Assembly (NCBI GenBank): GCA_958296105.1
Contig: OY282441.1
Span: 1,213,800-1,277,799 of the forward strand
Origin: an uncultured Dehalococcoidia bacterium
Lineage (GTDB): Bacteria; Chloroflexota; Dehalococcoidia; Lucifugimonadales; UBA1123
DNA: 64,000 bases
Direction: 5' to 3'
In this document: positions 1 to 8,915 of the stretch, in pieces
Layout of the letters: each line of letters opens with the position of its first letter
Position numbering within the stretch: the stretch's first letter is position 1
Position numbers and translations under genes: made by a program
Notes under the pieces: generated by a model
What the model was told of the DNA's origin: nothing
What the model saw: the letters and a program-made list of their open reading frames with translations, nothing else
Databases searched by the model: none

Positions 1-293
1 CGCAGCGAGTGCGCAGGGCTTCCGCTCTCCACCTCGCCCGTCATCAGTATGGCGAAGATTATCAGGACGGATATCGCGCCCACGTAGATCAGCACCTGCA
101 CGGCGGCGATGAACTCGGCTCTGAGCAGGACGAACATCCCAGCCACAGCCACGAACGAGACGATCAGGAACAGCGCCGCCCTGAACAGGTTGCGCATATG
201 CACCACCGCGAAGGCGGCTACGATGCTCGACACGGCGAGAACCCAGAATACGACGTCCACCGTCAGAGATGCTTCTGTCCCCTGTCCGGGCAT
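1..293 (-). CDS. nuoJ: NADH-quinone oxidoreductase subunit J (partial)
   Basis: Membrane-arm subunit of respiratory complex I; the window edge removes its C-terminus. About 97 residues are visible, starting MPGQGTEASL, with hydrophobic helices and the family-typical stretch VLIYVGAISVLIIFAILM near the pi-bulge helix. The ATG at 291-293 overlaps the nuoI stop codon by one base (TGATG), so the two are translationally coupled. nuoK-N probably continue outside the window. Identification rests on the helix sequence and its place after nuoI. Confidence 0.9.
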   Translation of the reverse strand, partial: MPGQGTEASLTVDVVFWVLAVSSIVAAFAVVHMRNLFRAALFLIVSFVAVAGMFVLLRAEFIAAVQVLIYVGAISVLIIFAILMTGEVESGSPAHSL

Positions 294-967
294 CAGCGCT
301 GTCCCCACCTGCTCCGCTGCTGGGACAGCGAGGGCTTCTCGTGCCTGTGGACGTCGTGAGAATCGGCCTCGTCGCCTTCCAGCGGGTTGTATGCGTCGCG
401 TGCGGCGAGCTGCGGTCTGAACCAGTGGCTCGGACGCTTGGGCGAAGCCACCAGCTTGGCTTTGTCTATGACCAGCTCGGCGCGGCTGTACCTGCCCTCC
501 TCGAAGCCGCTGCCCATGTGCAGCGCGTCGTAAGGGCATGCCTCCACGCACAGGCCGCAGAACATGCACCTGCCTATGTCTATGTCGAACACTTCGAGGA
601 AGTACTTGTCTCCCTCTTGAAGATCGGTCTTGGCGGGGTCGGTGACGATCTTGATGATTCCGAGCGGGCAGTACTTGGCGCACGAGGCGCAGCCTGTGCA
701 GCGGTTCTCGTACCAAGAGAACTCCTCGCCTCTGAAGCGCGGGTGCTGGTACTGGCGATCTCGAACGGACGCGAGGCCCACGAGCGCCTTCATCGCCTCG
801 GCGGGCTGCCTGAACGTGAACGTCAGCGGGTTCTGGCCGTTCATTCTGGCGAGGCCCATCAGCCCGATCTTGCGGTCTGGGTACTGGTGTACCGTGAACA
901 TTCTGCCGGGCGAGACGAGGTTCTTCATGGTCACGCCAAGCCCCTTGAACAGTGCGAGGCCATACAT
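293..967 (-). CDS. nuoI: NADH-quinone oxidoreductase subunit I (two 4Fe-4S ferredoxin domain)
   Basis: Peripheral-arm subunit that passes electrons through two [4Fe-4S] clusters (N6a/N6b) towards quinone. The 224-residue protein carries two canonical motifs, CTGCASCAKYCP and CMFCGLCVEACP, in the middle of the chain. The C-terminal tail is long, polar and Arg/His-rich, which is not part of the conserved core. The gene lies 3 bases after nuoH and overlaps nuoJ by one base. Its N-terminus (MYGLALFKGLGVTMKNL) matches the amphipathic membrane-binding helix of the family. Confidence 0.95.
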   Translation of the reverse strand: MYGLALFKGLGVTMKNLVSPGRMFTVHQYPDRKIGLMGLARMNGQNPLTFTFRQPAEAMKALVGLASVRDRQYQHPRFRGEEFSWYENRCTGCASCAKYCPLGIIKIVTDPAKTDLQEGDKYFLEVFDIDIGRCMFCGLCVEACPYDALHMGSGFEEGRYSRAELVIDKAKLVASPKRPSHWFRPQLAARDAYNPLEGDEADSHDVHRHEKPSLSQQRSRWGQR

Positions 968-970
968 CTT

Positions 971-2182
971 CTAATCAGCCTCCGCGTACATATTTGCGAG
1001 TGGCGAAGGCGAAGCCCGCCGACGCTCCAGCTTGCGCTGTCCGAGCGTCCTTGCGGTCACGACCACCGCCGCTATCGTTATTGCCCAGTTTATAGCCGCC
1101 ATTATCCACATCTGCCCCGCCGTAATCGCGCCGGTCTCGTCCTGGAATATCACCACCTCTATGGCTATGGCGAATATGTTCACCAGCGAGAGCGCGAACA
1201 GACCCTTCCACGCGAAGCCCATGATCTGATCGACCCTGAGTCTGGGCCACGTGGCGCGCACCCACAGCAGCGCGAACACCACCGCGAACGTCTTCAGTAT
1301 GAACCATATCTGGCCCGGCACTGGGGAGAAGCCGCGCGTGCCGCCAAGGAAGAGTACCACGATTATCATGGAGTTGATCAGGGGCGCCATGAACTCGGCA
1401 AGGAACAGCAGCGCGAACTTGATGCCGCTGTACTCGGTGTTGTAGCCGGAGCCTAGCTCGGACTCTGCTTCGATCTGGTCGAAGGGGGTTCGGCTCATCT
1501 CGGCGGACGCCGCCGCCACGAAGATGAGGAATCCGAGCGGCTGAACGAGCAGGAAGGGGATCGGCTGCGCCTCTACGATGTCGAACAGCGCGAGCGAGCC
1601 GGACAGGAGAACGACGCCCACCACGCCGAGCGCCATCGGCACCTCGTAGCTCACGAGCATCGCCACGCCGCGCATCGCGCCCAGCATGGCGTACTTGTTG
1701 GCGGACCCCCACCCCGCCATGAATATGGCGATGGTGTTGACGGACGTTACGCCAAGCACGAACAGGATGCCTATGTTCAGCCTGCCCAGAAAGCTGTCCT
1801 GTCCGAACGGGACGACTGCCACCACCAGCAGGGTGGGAACGAGCAGGACCACGGGCGCCAGCGTCATAACCCAGCGGTCGGCATCGTCGGGGGTCGTGTC
1901 CTCTTTGGTGATCAGCTTCACCAGATCCGCGATTGGCTGAAGCACGCCGAAAGGACCCCATCGGTTGGGGCCTAGCCTGTTCTGGAATCTGCCTAGCGTC
2001 CTGCGCTCGAACCAAGTATAGACTGCGGTGGACATCACCAGCGCGTTGATGACGATGAACGAGAGTACGAAGCCGCCGACCGTGAAGGCGAGCCAGTCTA
2101 GGCCTTCGGGCAGCAGGCTGTCTATGAAGGCGTATATGCTGCCGAAGTCCAAGATGCCGGCGGCATGGATCTCGTAGCTCAC
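971..2182 (-). CDS. nuoH: NADH-quinone oxidoreductase subunit H
   Basis: Membrane subunit that lines the quinone-binding chamber of complex I with NuoB and NuoD. The 403-residue polytopic protein has the invariant first cytoplasmic loop (ERRTLGRFQNRLGPNRWGP) and the acidic segment RTPFDQIEAESELGSGYNTE. Length fits the family. The start overlaps the nuoD stop by four bases (ATGA). Gene order D-H is direct, with no nuoE, nuoF or nuoG between. Confidence 0.96.
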   Translation of the reverse strand: MSYEIHAAGILDFGSIYAFIDSLLPEGLDWLAFTVGGFVLSFIVINALVMSTAVYTWFERRTLGRFQNRLGPNRWGPFGVLQPIADLVKLITKEDTTPDDADRWVMTLAPVVLLVPTLLVVAVVPFGQDSFLGRLNIGILFVLGVTSVNTIAIFMAGWGSANKYAMLGAMRGVAMLVSYEVPMALGVVGVVLLSGSLALFDIVEAQPIPFLLVQPLGFLIFVAAASAEMSRTPFDQIEAESELGSGYNTEYSGIKFALLFLAEFMAPLINSMIIVVLFLGGTRGFSPVPGQIWFILKTFAVVFALLWVRATWPRLRVDQIMGFAWKGLFALSLVNIFAIAIEVVIFQDETGAITAGQMWIMAAINWAITIAAVVVTARTLGQRKLERRRASPSPLANMYAEAD

Positions 2183-3285
2183 CTGTCCACCTCGCCCAGC
2201 ACGATATCGACCGACCCGAAGGTGGTTATCAGGTCACCCATCTTTCCGCCCACGAGCATCTCGCGCAGCGGGGTCAGGTTGATGAAGGACGGCGCGCGCA
2301 CCTTGCAGCGGTACGGGGCGATTCCGCCGTCGCTGACGATGTAGAACCCAAGCTCGCCCTTCGGCCCCTCCACGGCGGAGTAGGCGTCGCCCTCGGGGGC
2401 GCGTATGAAGAACGGAGCGGGGGAGCGAACAGGGCCGCCTTCGGGCATCTGCCGAACGCACTGCTCTATGATGCGGACGCTCTCGCGCATCTCCTGAATG
2501 CGAACGACGTAGCGGTCGAAGTTGTCGCCGTCCGCGCCGATCGGAACGTCGAACTCCAGCCTGTCGTAGACTTCGTATGGGTCTGCCTTGCGAAGGTCCC
2601 ACTGGACGCCTGCAGCTCTGAGCATCGGACCGCTGACGGAGTTGTCTATAGCCTGCTCCGCCGTCAGCGTCCCCACGTTCCGCGTTCGCGTCAGCACGAT
2701 CTCGTTGCCCGTTATCAGCTGCTCCAGCTCGTCTATGGAGGCGGGCAGGTCTTTGACGACGCGGTCGAGCGCGGGCCAGAAGTCTGGCGGCGCGTCTTGG
2801 AGCAGTCCGCCGGGGCGCATGTAGCTGAGGGTGATCCTGGCTCCGCAAAGCATCTCGAACAGGTCTAGGATGCGCTCTCGCTCTCGGAAGCAGTACATGA
2901 GCGGGGTTGCGAACGCGCCGAGGTCGTTCAGCAGGAAGCCGGTCGCCATCATGTGGCTGGCGATGCGCTGAAGCTCCGCGCTTATCACCCGTATGTACTG
3001 CGCGCGCTCCGGCACGTCTATGCCCGCCAGCTTCTCGACCGCGCGGACGTAAGCCAAGTTGTTGGACATGCTGGCGATGTAGTCCATCCTGTCGGTCAGG
3101 GTGACTATCTGAACGTAGGTGCGCGATTCGGCGAGCTTCTCGGAGCCGCGATGCAGGTATCCGAACACTGGCTCCACGTCCAGCACCACCTCGCCATCGA
3201 AGGTAACGCGAAGCCTGAACACCCCGTGTGTGCTGGGGTGCTGCGGGCCAAGGTTTATGGTGACTGGCTCGGTCTTGATGGTCAT
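2179..3285 (-). CDS. nuoD: NADH-quinone oxidoreductase subunit D (49 kDa)
   Basis: Quinone-site subunit of complex I, related to the large subunit of NiFe hydrogenases. The 368-residue protein begins with the diagnostic LGPQHPSTHGVFRL and keeps the ESRTYVQIVTLTDRMDY segment. The cysteine ligands of hydrogenases are absent, as expected. It is a separate gene here, not fused to NuoC, 59 bases after nuoC and coupled to nuoH by an ATGA overlap. Confidence 0.96.
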   Translation of the reverse strand: MTIKTEPVTINLGPQHPSTHGVFRLRVTFDGEVVLDVEPVFGYLHRGSEKLAESRTYVQIVTLTDRMDYIASMSNNLAYVRAVEKLAGIDVPERAQYIRVISAELQRIASHMMATGFLLNDLGAFATPLMYCFRERERILDLFEMLCGARITLSYMRPGGLLQDAPPDFWPALDRVVKDLPASIDELEQLITGNEIVLTRTRNVGTLTAEQAIDNSVSGPMLRAAGVQWDLRKADPYEVYDRLEFDVPIGADGDNFDRYVVRIQEMRESVRIIEQCVRQMPEGGPVRSPAPFFIRAPEGDAYSAVEGPKGELGFYIVSDGGIAPYRCKVRAPSFINLTPLREMLVGGKMGDLITTFGSVDIVLGEVDR

Positions 3286-3344
3286 GGTCTTTGGCGGCTG
3301 CGGCTAGTGTGGCGCGCGGTCAAGACGACTCGAACGCCGCAGCC

Positions 3345-3788
3345 TCATCCCAAGAAGTCCTTTCTGAGCGGGTGTCCGGGGAAGCCCTCCCACAGCATGA
3401 TGCGCTTCATGTTGGGGTGTCCCTCGAAGTGAATGCCCATGAGGTCCCAGATCTCTCGCTCCTGAAGGTCCGCGCCCTTCCACACGTCATAGACGGAGTG
3501 GATCGACAGATCGTCTCTGCCGTAGATTCTGGATTTCACCACCAAGCTGGCGTTGCGGCGCAGCGACAGCAGATGATAGACCATCTCGAAGTATTCGACG
3601 TAGTCCACGGCGGATACGGCGTTCAGGAAGGAGAAATCGAGCGCGCCATCCTCCTTGAGCAGGCGCGCCGTCTGCTGGATGTACTGCGGGAGTATCCAGA
3701 CTTCCGTCTGGCTGTACTCGACCGCAGCGCCGGGAATGGCTTCGTCTATGCGCCGCGCCGCGTCCTCGCCCGAGTGCGCTCTGGTCAT
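3345..3788 (-). CDS. nuoC: NADH-quinone oxidoreductase subunit C (30 kDa)
   Basis: Peripheral-arm subunit next to NuoD. The protein is about 147 residues, short for the family, and holds the signature run around KGADLQEREIWDLMGIHFEG followed by HPNMKRIMLWEGFPGHPLRK. The frame stays open upstream inside nuoB to 4196, but that part is a shadow of nuoB. The start chosen is the ATG at 3786-3788 ([12 protein letters not shown]), whose A is shared with the nuoB TAA stop, matching the coupled organisation of this operon. Confidence 0.92.
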   Translation of the reverse strand: MTRAHSGEDAARRIDEAIPGAAVEYSQTEVWILPQYIQQTARLLKEDGALDFSFLNAVSAVDYVEYFEMVYHLLSLRRNASLVVKSRIYGRDDLSIHSVYDVWKGADLQEREIWDLMGIHFEGHPNMKRIMLWEGFPGHPLRKDFLG

Positions 3789-4429
3789 TAGCCCTGCCGC
3801 CTTGACTGCTGAATCGAGTAGCGCTTGATCTTCTCGTGCAGCTGCATGATGCCGTACAGCAGCGCGTCCGGGCGCGGAGGGCAGCCGGGGACGTAGACAT
3901 CCACCGGTATTATGTGGTTCACGCCGGGCACCACGCTGTAGGAGCCGTAGTAGGGGCCGCCGCTGGTGGCGCACACGCCCATGGATATGACCCACTTCGG
4001 CTCTGCCATCTGCTGATAGACGCGCTCGATTGCGGGCGCCATCTTCCACGTGACGGTTCCGGCTATGATGATCAGGTCCGCCTGTCGCGGGGAGGGTCTG
4101 AAGACCTCCATGCCGAAGCGCGATATGTCGAAGCGAGACATCGCGCTCGCCATCATCTCGAACGCGCAGCAGGCGAGACCGAACGACAGTGGCCACACGG
4201 CGGACTTGCGCCCCCAGTTGACCAGCGCGTCTACGGAGGTGACGGCGATGTTGCGGTCGAACTCATCCGGCACCTCGATCAGCGGCTCGGCGAGCGCTTC
4301 GGTGTGAGTCGCCTTCAGGTGGTTTACGTACTTGCCCTCCTCTCTGTCCAGATCCCAGGTGGTCTGGTGGAGATGCAAGCCGAGCGCGCCCACGCCGCTT
4401 CGATCCTGAGTCATGTCGTCAGCAGTCAT
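3788..4429 (-). CDS. nuoB: NADH-quinone oxidoreductase subunit B (N2 cluster)
   Basis: Carries the terminal [4Fe-4S] cluster N2 that reduces quinone. The 213-residue protein has the tandem cysteines in [11 protein letters not shown], then [17 protein letters not shown] and the last ligand in [12 protein letters not shown], so all four N2 ligands are present. An N-terminal extension of roughly 55 residues precedes the core. The stop overlaps the nuoC start (TAATG), and nuoA lies 4 bases upstream. Confidence 0.96.
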   Translation of the reverse strand: MTADDMTQDRSGVGALGLHLHQTTWDLDREEGKYVNHLKATHTEALAEPLIEVPDEFDRNIAVTSVDALVNWGRKSAVWPLSFGLACCAFEMMASAMSRFDISRFGMEVFRPSPRQADLIIIAGTVTWKMAPAIERVYQQMAEPKWVISMGVCATSGGPYYGSYSVVPGVNHIIPVDVYVPGCPPRPDALLYGIMQLHEKIKRYSIQQSRRQG

Positions 4430-4433
4430 GTCG

Positions 4434-4829
4434 TCAGCTCCACTCCAGCGAGCCTTTGCGCCAAGCGTAAAGCCAGCCGACTACTAGGATCGCCACGAAC
4501 ACTGCCATTTCGATCAGCACGAACGCTCCGAACTGCGCGGACAGCAAGCCGAAGCCGGCAGCCCACGGAAACAGGAAGACTACTTCCACATCGAACACCA
4601 CGAAGATGAGCGCGAATGAGTAGAACCTGAAGTTGAACTGGCTCCACCTGCCCGAAAGTGTCTCGAAGCCGCACTCGTAGATCGCCTTCTTGACCGAATC
4701 GGGCGCATACGGTCTTATACGGAGAACGGAGAGAACCCAGCTGGCGATCAGCATTCCGACGGGAATAGCCACCGCCACCGCCGCGAATATGGCTATCAGA
4801 GCGTACTGCCTGAAGTAGTCGTCAAGCAT
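4434..4829 (-). CDS. nuoA: NADH-quinone oxidoreductase subunit A
   Basis: First gene of the complex I operon, a small membrane subunit with three predicted helices. The core segment [20 protein letters not shown] with the conserved Cys loop identifies it. The open frame extends 34 codons further upstream, but the extension is arginine-rich and unlike NuoA. The ATG at 4827-4829 ([14 protein letters not shown]) gives the normal N-terminus, about 131 residues. An AGGAG lies about 14 bases upstream. Confidence 0.93.
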   Translation of the reverse strand: MLDDYFRQYALIAIFAAVAVAIPVGMLIASWVLSVLRIRPYAPDSVKKAIYECGFETLSGRWSQFNFRFYSFALIFVVFDVEVVFLFPWAAGFGLLSAQFGAFVLIEMAVFVAILVVGWLYAWRKGSLEWS

Positions 4830-4972
4830 GTCGGTAGAAGAGACTCCTGCTGAGCGGGTCGAGAGGGCTTGTCCAATGGGGCGCTCACGCCCTCGATCTG
4901 CGAGGTTCAGCCTGACGCATACTCTGGACACTGACGCCCAGACCGGCGATATTCAGGCTGGAATTCGGCTGA

Positions 4973-5002
4973 AATATATCACAGGAATCGCAAAATCCGC
5001 AA
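4973..5002 (-). promoter_or_regulatory. possible sigma70-type promoter of the nuo operon
   Basis: On the minus strand a TTGCGG box (4997-5002) is separated by 18 bases from TATATT (4973-4978), about 145 bases before the nuoA start. The surrounding AT-rich patch stands out from the GC-rich background. The -35 box is a weak match, so this is a tentative call. Confidence 0.3.
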
Positions 5003-5047
5003 GTATTACGAGCGGACGAGGCGCGGGCTTTGGCTGGGAATCAGAAA

Positions 5048-5077
5048 GGCCGGAGCGGAAGTACATCCGCTCCGGCC
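5048..5077 (-). terminator. rho-independent terminator after the metallo-hydrolase gene
   Basis: A perfect 12-bp inverted repeat, GGCCGGAGCGGA / TCCGCTCCGGCC, encloses a 6-base loop 33 bases downstream of the stop of the minus-strand gene ending at 5111. On that strand it is followed by TTTCTGATT, a short U-rich tail. It separates the metallo-hydrolase genes from the nuo operon. Confidence 0.65.
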
Positions 5078-5110
5078 CGAATTGTCCCGAGTGTCTATGA
5101 CTGCGGCGGG

Positions 5111-6412
5111 CTAGTCTCCGTGGTAGATCGCCAAGAGCATCCGCTCAACGTGCTTCGGGAACGCGGTGTCGTAGTTGCCCCAGCCCTGATACTTCTCCAG
5201 CTGGAGCGTCCCGGGCAGGGTGTCGAACAGGCCGTATGCGCCGAAGGCGGCGCCGCCCGCCTGCGCGATGGCTTCGTCGACTTTGGCCTTGACCGCGTCG
5301 AACAGGTCGTTGTAGTACTCCACGTTCTCCATCATGTCTATGGGGTCGGTGCCGAGCGAATGGGCGTTGACGGCGTGATCTATGGGCCACTTGCTGATTG
5401 TGTTCAGGATGTGGCGCACGCCGGCAAAGTTCTTGTCGTCGACTACGTCCGCCCCGCTGAGCGCGCGAGGCTCGTACATGTCCGAGGTAACTACGATTCG
5501 CTCGTCTGGCATGTACACCACCGTGGTGGCGTCGCCGTCGCCGGGGCCGAGATAGTGCAGCTGGACGACTTTTTCGCCTACGCGGATCTCCTTGAAGGTG
5601 TCGAATGTCTCGTCCACCTTGTCAGGCACGTCTCCCAGCTCTGGAATGAGGTTCGGCTCCCCCTGCCTGGAAGGGTGCAGGTTGAAGATAGGCTCGCAGT
5701 TGCGATGGCAAACCACGCTGGCGTCCGGGAACACGCCGGTGCCGCCCACGTGGTCGTAATGCTCGTGAGTCAGCACGATGGTCGTTACGGGCGCGTCCGT
5801 CAGCTTGGCGATCTCCTCCTTGAGCTCCTGCGCCCTGGAGACGTTGGCAGTGTCCGTAACGAGCACTCCATCATCGGAAATGACTATCAGGTTGCTGTAG
5901 AACGATGAGAAGTAGTGATAGACGCCATCGGCGAGCATGGCCATCACCGGGGGAGGCATCTCGAACGGGGGCGGTTCCGCCGGTTCGGGTGTGGCGGTTG
6001 GCTCTGGCGTTGCAGTTGGCTCGGTCGTGGCGGTTGGCTCTGGCGTTGCAGTTGGCTCGGTCGTGGCGGTTGGCTCTGGCGTTGCAGTTGGTTCGGTCGT
6101 CGCGGTTGGCTCTGGCATCGCGGTTGGCGCGGGCATCATGGTTGGCGCGGGCATCATGGTTGGCGCTGGCATTGCAGTCGGCGCAGGCATCGCAGTCGGC
6201 GCTGGCATTGCGGTTGGCGCGGGCATCGCAGCAGCGGGCGGGGCGGGGGCGGCTGGGGTCGGAGCGAGGGACGCGGTCGCGGGCATTGCGGTCGGCGCGG
6301 GCGCGGGCGGGGCCGGAGGCGGGGGCGGCTCGGAGCCGCAAGCCGCAAGCAGCAGCGACAGTGAAAGCGCCAAGGCGCAGCTCACGGCGAGCGCCTTCAT
6401 TCGGTGGTTCAT
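5111..6412 (-). CDS. surface lipoprotein, metallo-beta-lactamase-fold hydrolase with Pro/Thr/Ala stalk
   Basis: Predicted exported lipoprotein hydrolase of unknown substrate. The start MNHRMKALAV at 6412 is preceded by GGGAGG at good spacing; a further 11 upstream codons are open but have no such site. Residues 1-27 form a signal peptide ending in the lipobox LLAAC. About 130 residues of low-complexity stalk follow (PAPTAMPAPT and PEPTATTEPT units), then a metallo-beta-lactamase domain with the metal-binding THEHYDHVGG motif and later GPGDGDATTV. About 433 residues. It is a paralogue of the next gene upstream (6519-7445), which lacks the stalk and lipobox. Confidence 0.85.
   Translation of the reverse strand: MNHRMKALAVSCALALSLSLLLAACGSEPPPPPAPPAPAPTAMPATASLAPTPAAPAPPAAAMPAPTAMPAPTAMPAPTAMPAPTMMPAPTMMPAPTAMPEPTATTEPTATPEPTATTEPTATPEPTATTEPTATPEPTATPEPAEPPPFEMPPPVMAMLADGVYHYFSSFYSNLIVISDDGVLVTDTANVSRAQELKEEIAKLTDAPVTTIVLTHEHYDHVGGTGVFPDASVVCHRNCEPIFNLHPSRQGEPNLIPELGDVPDKVDETFDTFKEIRVGEKVVQLHYLGPGDGDATTVVYMPDERIVVTSDMYEPRALSGADVVDDKNFAGVRHILNTISKWPIDHAVNAHSLGTDPIDMMENVEYYNDLFDAVKAKVDEAIAQAGGAAFGAYGLFDTLPGTLQLEKYQGWGNYDTAFPKHVERMLLAIYHGD
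5991..6235 (-). repeat. tandem codon repeats encoding the lipoprotein stalk
   Basis: Inside the metallo-hydrolase gene the DNA repeats with a 36-base period (about 5991-6110), then with an 18-base period (about 6111-6235). It codes PEPTAT/TEPTAT and PAPTAM units. Such arrays can change length by slippage, which would alter stalk length without breaking frame because the period is a multiple of three. Confidence 0.8.
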
Positions 6413-6518
6413 TCTGTTGCCTCCCTGAAGTTCGGAGAATGTCATGTCTGTGGGGGGCGCCGCAGCGGACGGCGGCGCTCTGCCGTATGGTTAGGAGTCA
6501 GTCCAGTCCAGTCAGTCG

Positions 6519-7445
6519 TCAGTCCGCGTGTGTGATTGCCTGAAGCATTCGCTCGACGTGGCGAGGAAACGAGGTGTCGTAGTTCGCCCAGTCCTGATAC
6601 TTGCTCAGCTGGAGCGTATTCGGCAGGGACTGGAACACTCCGAAGAGCGCGGGGAAGCCTCCCTGCTCCAAGGCGGCTGCCAATGCGGAGTAGACGGCTT
6701 CGTAGAGGTCGTTGTAGTACTCCACGTTCTCCATCATGTCCATCGGGTCGGTGCCGGGGGAGTGGGCGTTGATGGCGTGGGTGATGGGCCACTGGCTGAT
6801 GGTGTTGAGGATGTAGCGCGTGCCTGTGAAGTTCTTGTCGTCAACCCAGTTCTTGTGGGTGAGCGCGCGCGGCTCGTACATGTCGGCGGTAACTATTATA
6901 TCCTCCTCCGGCATGTAGATGATGGTGGTCGCCTCGCCGTCGCCCGGGCCGAGATAGTGGAGCTGAACCGTCTTGTCGCCCACGGGAATCTCCAGCTGGT
7001 CCTCGAAGGTCGTATCCACGATGGGAACGTCTCCGAGCGAATCGAGATCGAAGTTGGGCTGGCAGTTGATATGGCACACGACTTCGGCGTCTGGGAATAC
7101 GCCGGTGCCGCCAACGTGATCGTAGTGTTCGTGCGTCAGCGCGATGGTCGTGACCGGCGTTTTCGTCAGCTTGGCGATCTCATCCTTGAGAGACTGCGCC
7201 CTAGCAGGGTTGGATGGGTCGGTGATCAGCACCTGATCATCCGAGACCACCACGAGGCTGCTGCCGAAGAAGCCGAAGTAGTGGTAGACGCCATCAGCGA
7301 GCTTGGTCATGGTGGGAGCCGGCATAGTCTGAGGGGATGCTGGCTCCTCAGACGGCGCGGGCTGCTGGTAGCCGTAAGCCACCAGCGTCAGCGAGAGTAT
7401 GGCGACGCCGCACACGGCAAGCGCCAGCTTAGACCTTCGGTTCAT
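6519..7445 (-). CDS. secreted metallo-beta-lactamase-fold hydrolase
   Basis: Paralogue of the gene at 5111-6412. The 308-residue protein begins with a Sec-type signal sequence (MNRRSKLALAVCGVAILSL) ending near VAYGYQQPAPS. No lipobox cysteine is present, so it is probably released or periplasm-like rather than lipid-anchored. The stalk is only about 25 residues. The catalytic domain holds DGVYHYFGFFGSSLVV, THEHYDHVGGTGVFPD and GPGDGEATTI. An AGGAGG lies 8 bases before the ATG. The two genes are 106 bases apart and likely arose by duplication. Substrate unknown. Confidence 0.85.
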   Translation of the reverse strand: MNRRSKLALAVCGVAILSLTLVAYGYQQPAPSEEPASPQTMPAPTMTKLADGVYHYFGFFGSSLVVVSDDQVLITDPSNPARAQSLKDEIAKLTKTPVTTIALTHEHYDHVGGTGVFPDAEVVCHINCQPNFDLDSLGDVPIVDTTFEDQLEIPVGDKTVQLHYLGPGDGEATTIIYMPEEDIIVTADMYEPRALTHKNWVDDKNFTGTRYILNTISQWPITHAINAHSPGTDPMDMMENVEYYNDLYEAVYSALAAALEQGGFPALFGVFQSLPNTLQLSKYQDWANYDTSFPRHVERMLQAITHAD

Positions 7446-7803
7446 CGAAGTGCCTCCTGATGCGATTGTGTCTGCTTTGCAGGCGGCACGGACGCCACCT
7501 AACAGCCATCTACTATATCATACATCAAGCGTCAAGCGGCGGCGGATATGGCAATTTTCTCGCATCGCTCTGTTGACACCACCTAGACCCGATGCTAGCA
7601 TGTTGCCGCTGGCGACATATTGGCTACCAGCATACCATCCTTAGCCCCTTAGCCGAACGGGCGCTTGCGATGCCGCGAACGCCCATCTCCGGCAGGATGC
7701 GCTGTAAACACCCGAATGGGGGCGGCCGGGGCCGACGCGTCAAGGTCGTCATCGCTCGACGTCAAAGGCGCGACTCTTAGCCACTGCGTCCCATCACGAC
7801 ACT
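7446..7803. other. intergenic region between divergent genes
   Basis: A 358-base gap between the divergent metallo-hydrolase and prenyl synthase genes. It holds an AT-rich segment (7510-7560), a clear plus-strand promoter (7573-7601) and then a roughly 200-base GC-rich leader before the prenyl synthase. Short hairpins (for example GGGCG/CGCCC near 7658-7684) can be drawn in the leader, but I recognise no known RNA family. Confidence 0.5.
7573..7601 (+). promoter_or_regulatory. sigma70-type promoter of the isoprenoid/hopanoid cluster
   Basis: TTGACA (7573-7578) and TAGCAT (7596-7601) are separated by exactly 17 bases. They face the plus-strand prenyl synthase, whose start is about 200 bases downstream. 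The -35 box is a perfect consensus. Confidence 0.6.
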
Positions 7804-8853
7804 ATGTCCCATCACAACGCGGATCAGGTACCCCTGCCTCCCATGATCGACCGATACGAGGAGGCTATTCAAGGCGCTCTCAGACAGGGGCTGAACCGAG
7901 ACGGCTCGTTCGTGTACGACATGCTCAGGTACTATATGGGATGGGCGGACGAGACGGGCGCGCCGATACATGCCACCACGGGCAAGGCGGTCAGGCCGAC
8001 CCTCTGCCTGTTCGGGTGCGAGGCGGTTGGGGGCGTGGCGTCTCATGCCATGCCTGCGGCGGTCGCCTTGGAGTTCATTCACAACTTCTCGCTCGTCCAT
8101 GACGACATCCAAGACGAAGACGCGACGCGGCGCGGGCGCAAGACGATCTGGGCTGTCTGGGGCAAGCGCAAGGCGCTGGCGGCGGGCAACGTGCTTCGAG
8201 TGGTAGCGGACGCATCTCTACAGGGGCTGATCGAGGCTGGGGTGGATTCCGAGCGCGCTCTGGCAGGCGTCTCCCTGCTCACCGAAGCGTATCTGGAGAT
8301 GATCGAGGGCCAGTATCTGGACATGTCGTTCGAGGGGCGGCACGACATCGGCATGGACGACTACCGCCGCATGATCTCCCGAAAGACGGGGGCGCTGCTC
8401 CGATGCTCCCTCAACCTGGGGGCCGCGGTCGGCACGGAAGATCCGGCCACGGTCTCGGCGTTCAGGGAGTGCGGGCGCGCGCTTGGCTACGTGTTCCAGA
8501 TAAGGGACGACGTGCTGGGGGTCTGGGGCGAGGAGGAAGTAACCGGCAAGCCTGTGGGCGCGGACATTAGACGGAAGAAGAACTCCTACCCGGTGGTGTG
8601 CGCCATGGAGTCCGCCGAAGACGAAGACGGCGACGCCATCTCCAGAATATACGGCAAGCGGGAGCTGGAAGATCGAGACGTCGATTCGGTCTTGGATATC
8701 ATGGACAGGGCAGGGGTGCGGGAGCGCGCCAGCGTGGAGGCGGGCGAGTGGGCGGATCTCGCAATGCAGGCGCTGACGCCTGTGGAGATGTCCGCTGACG
8801 CAAAGCGGGAGATCGAGGACTTCATCCACTTCCTGATGGTCAGAGACAGGTAG
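7804..8853 (+). CDS. polyprenyl (geranylgeranyl/farnesyl-type) diphosphate synthase
   Basis: Makes linear prenyl diphosphates from IPP and an allylic starter, the precursors for squalene and hopanoids encoded next door. The 349-residue protein has the first Asp-rich motif as DDIQDED and the second as RDDVLGVWG. The second motif lacks the usual last Asp (DDxxD becomes DDxxG), a form I know from actinobacterial-type synthases. KAVRP and the KTGALL loop are present. No strong ribosome site precedes the ATG at 7804; an in-frame ATG at 7843 (MIDRYEEAI) is an alternative. Product chain length cannot be read from sequence. Confidence 0.88.
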   Translation: MSHHNADQVPLPPMIDRYEEAIQGALRQGLNRDGSFVYDMLRYYMGWADETGAPIHATTGKAVRPTLCLFGCEAVGGVASHAMPAAVALEFIHNFSLVHDDIQDEDATRRGRKTIWAVWGKRKALAAGNVLRVVADASLQGLIEAGVDSERALAGVSLLTEAYLEMIEGQYLDMSFEGRHDIGMDDYRRMISRKTGALLRCSLNLGAAVGTEDPATVSAFRECGRALGYVFQIRDDVLGVWGEEEVTGKPVGADIRRKKNSYPVVCAMESAEDEDGDAISRIYGKRELEDRDVDSVLDIMDRAGVRERASVEAGEWADLAMQALTPVEMSADAKREIEDFIHFLMVRDR

Positions 8854-8915
8854 AGAACGTATCGGATCGTGCGCGGGGCGCGGGGGCTTTGTATGACTTA
8901 CGGATGGAGGGTGTA

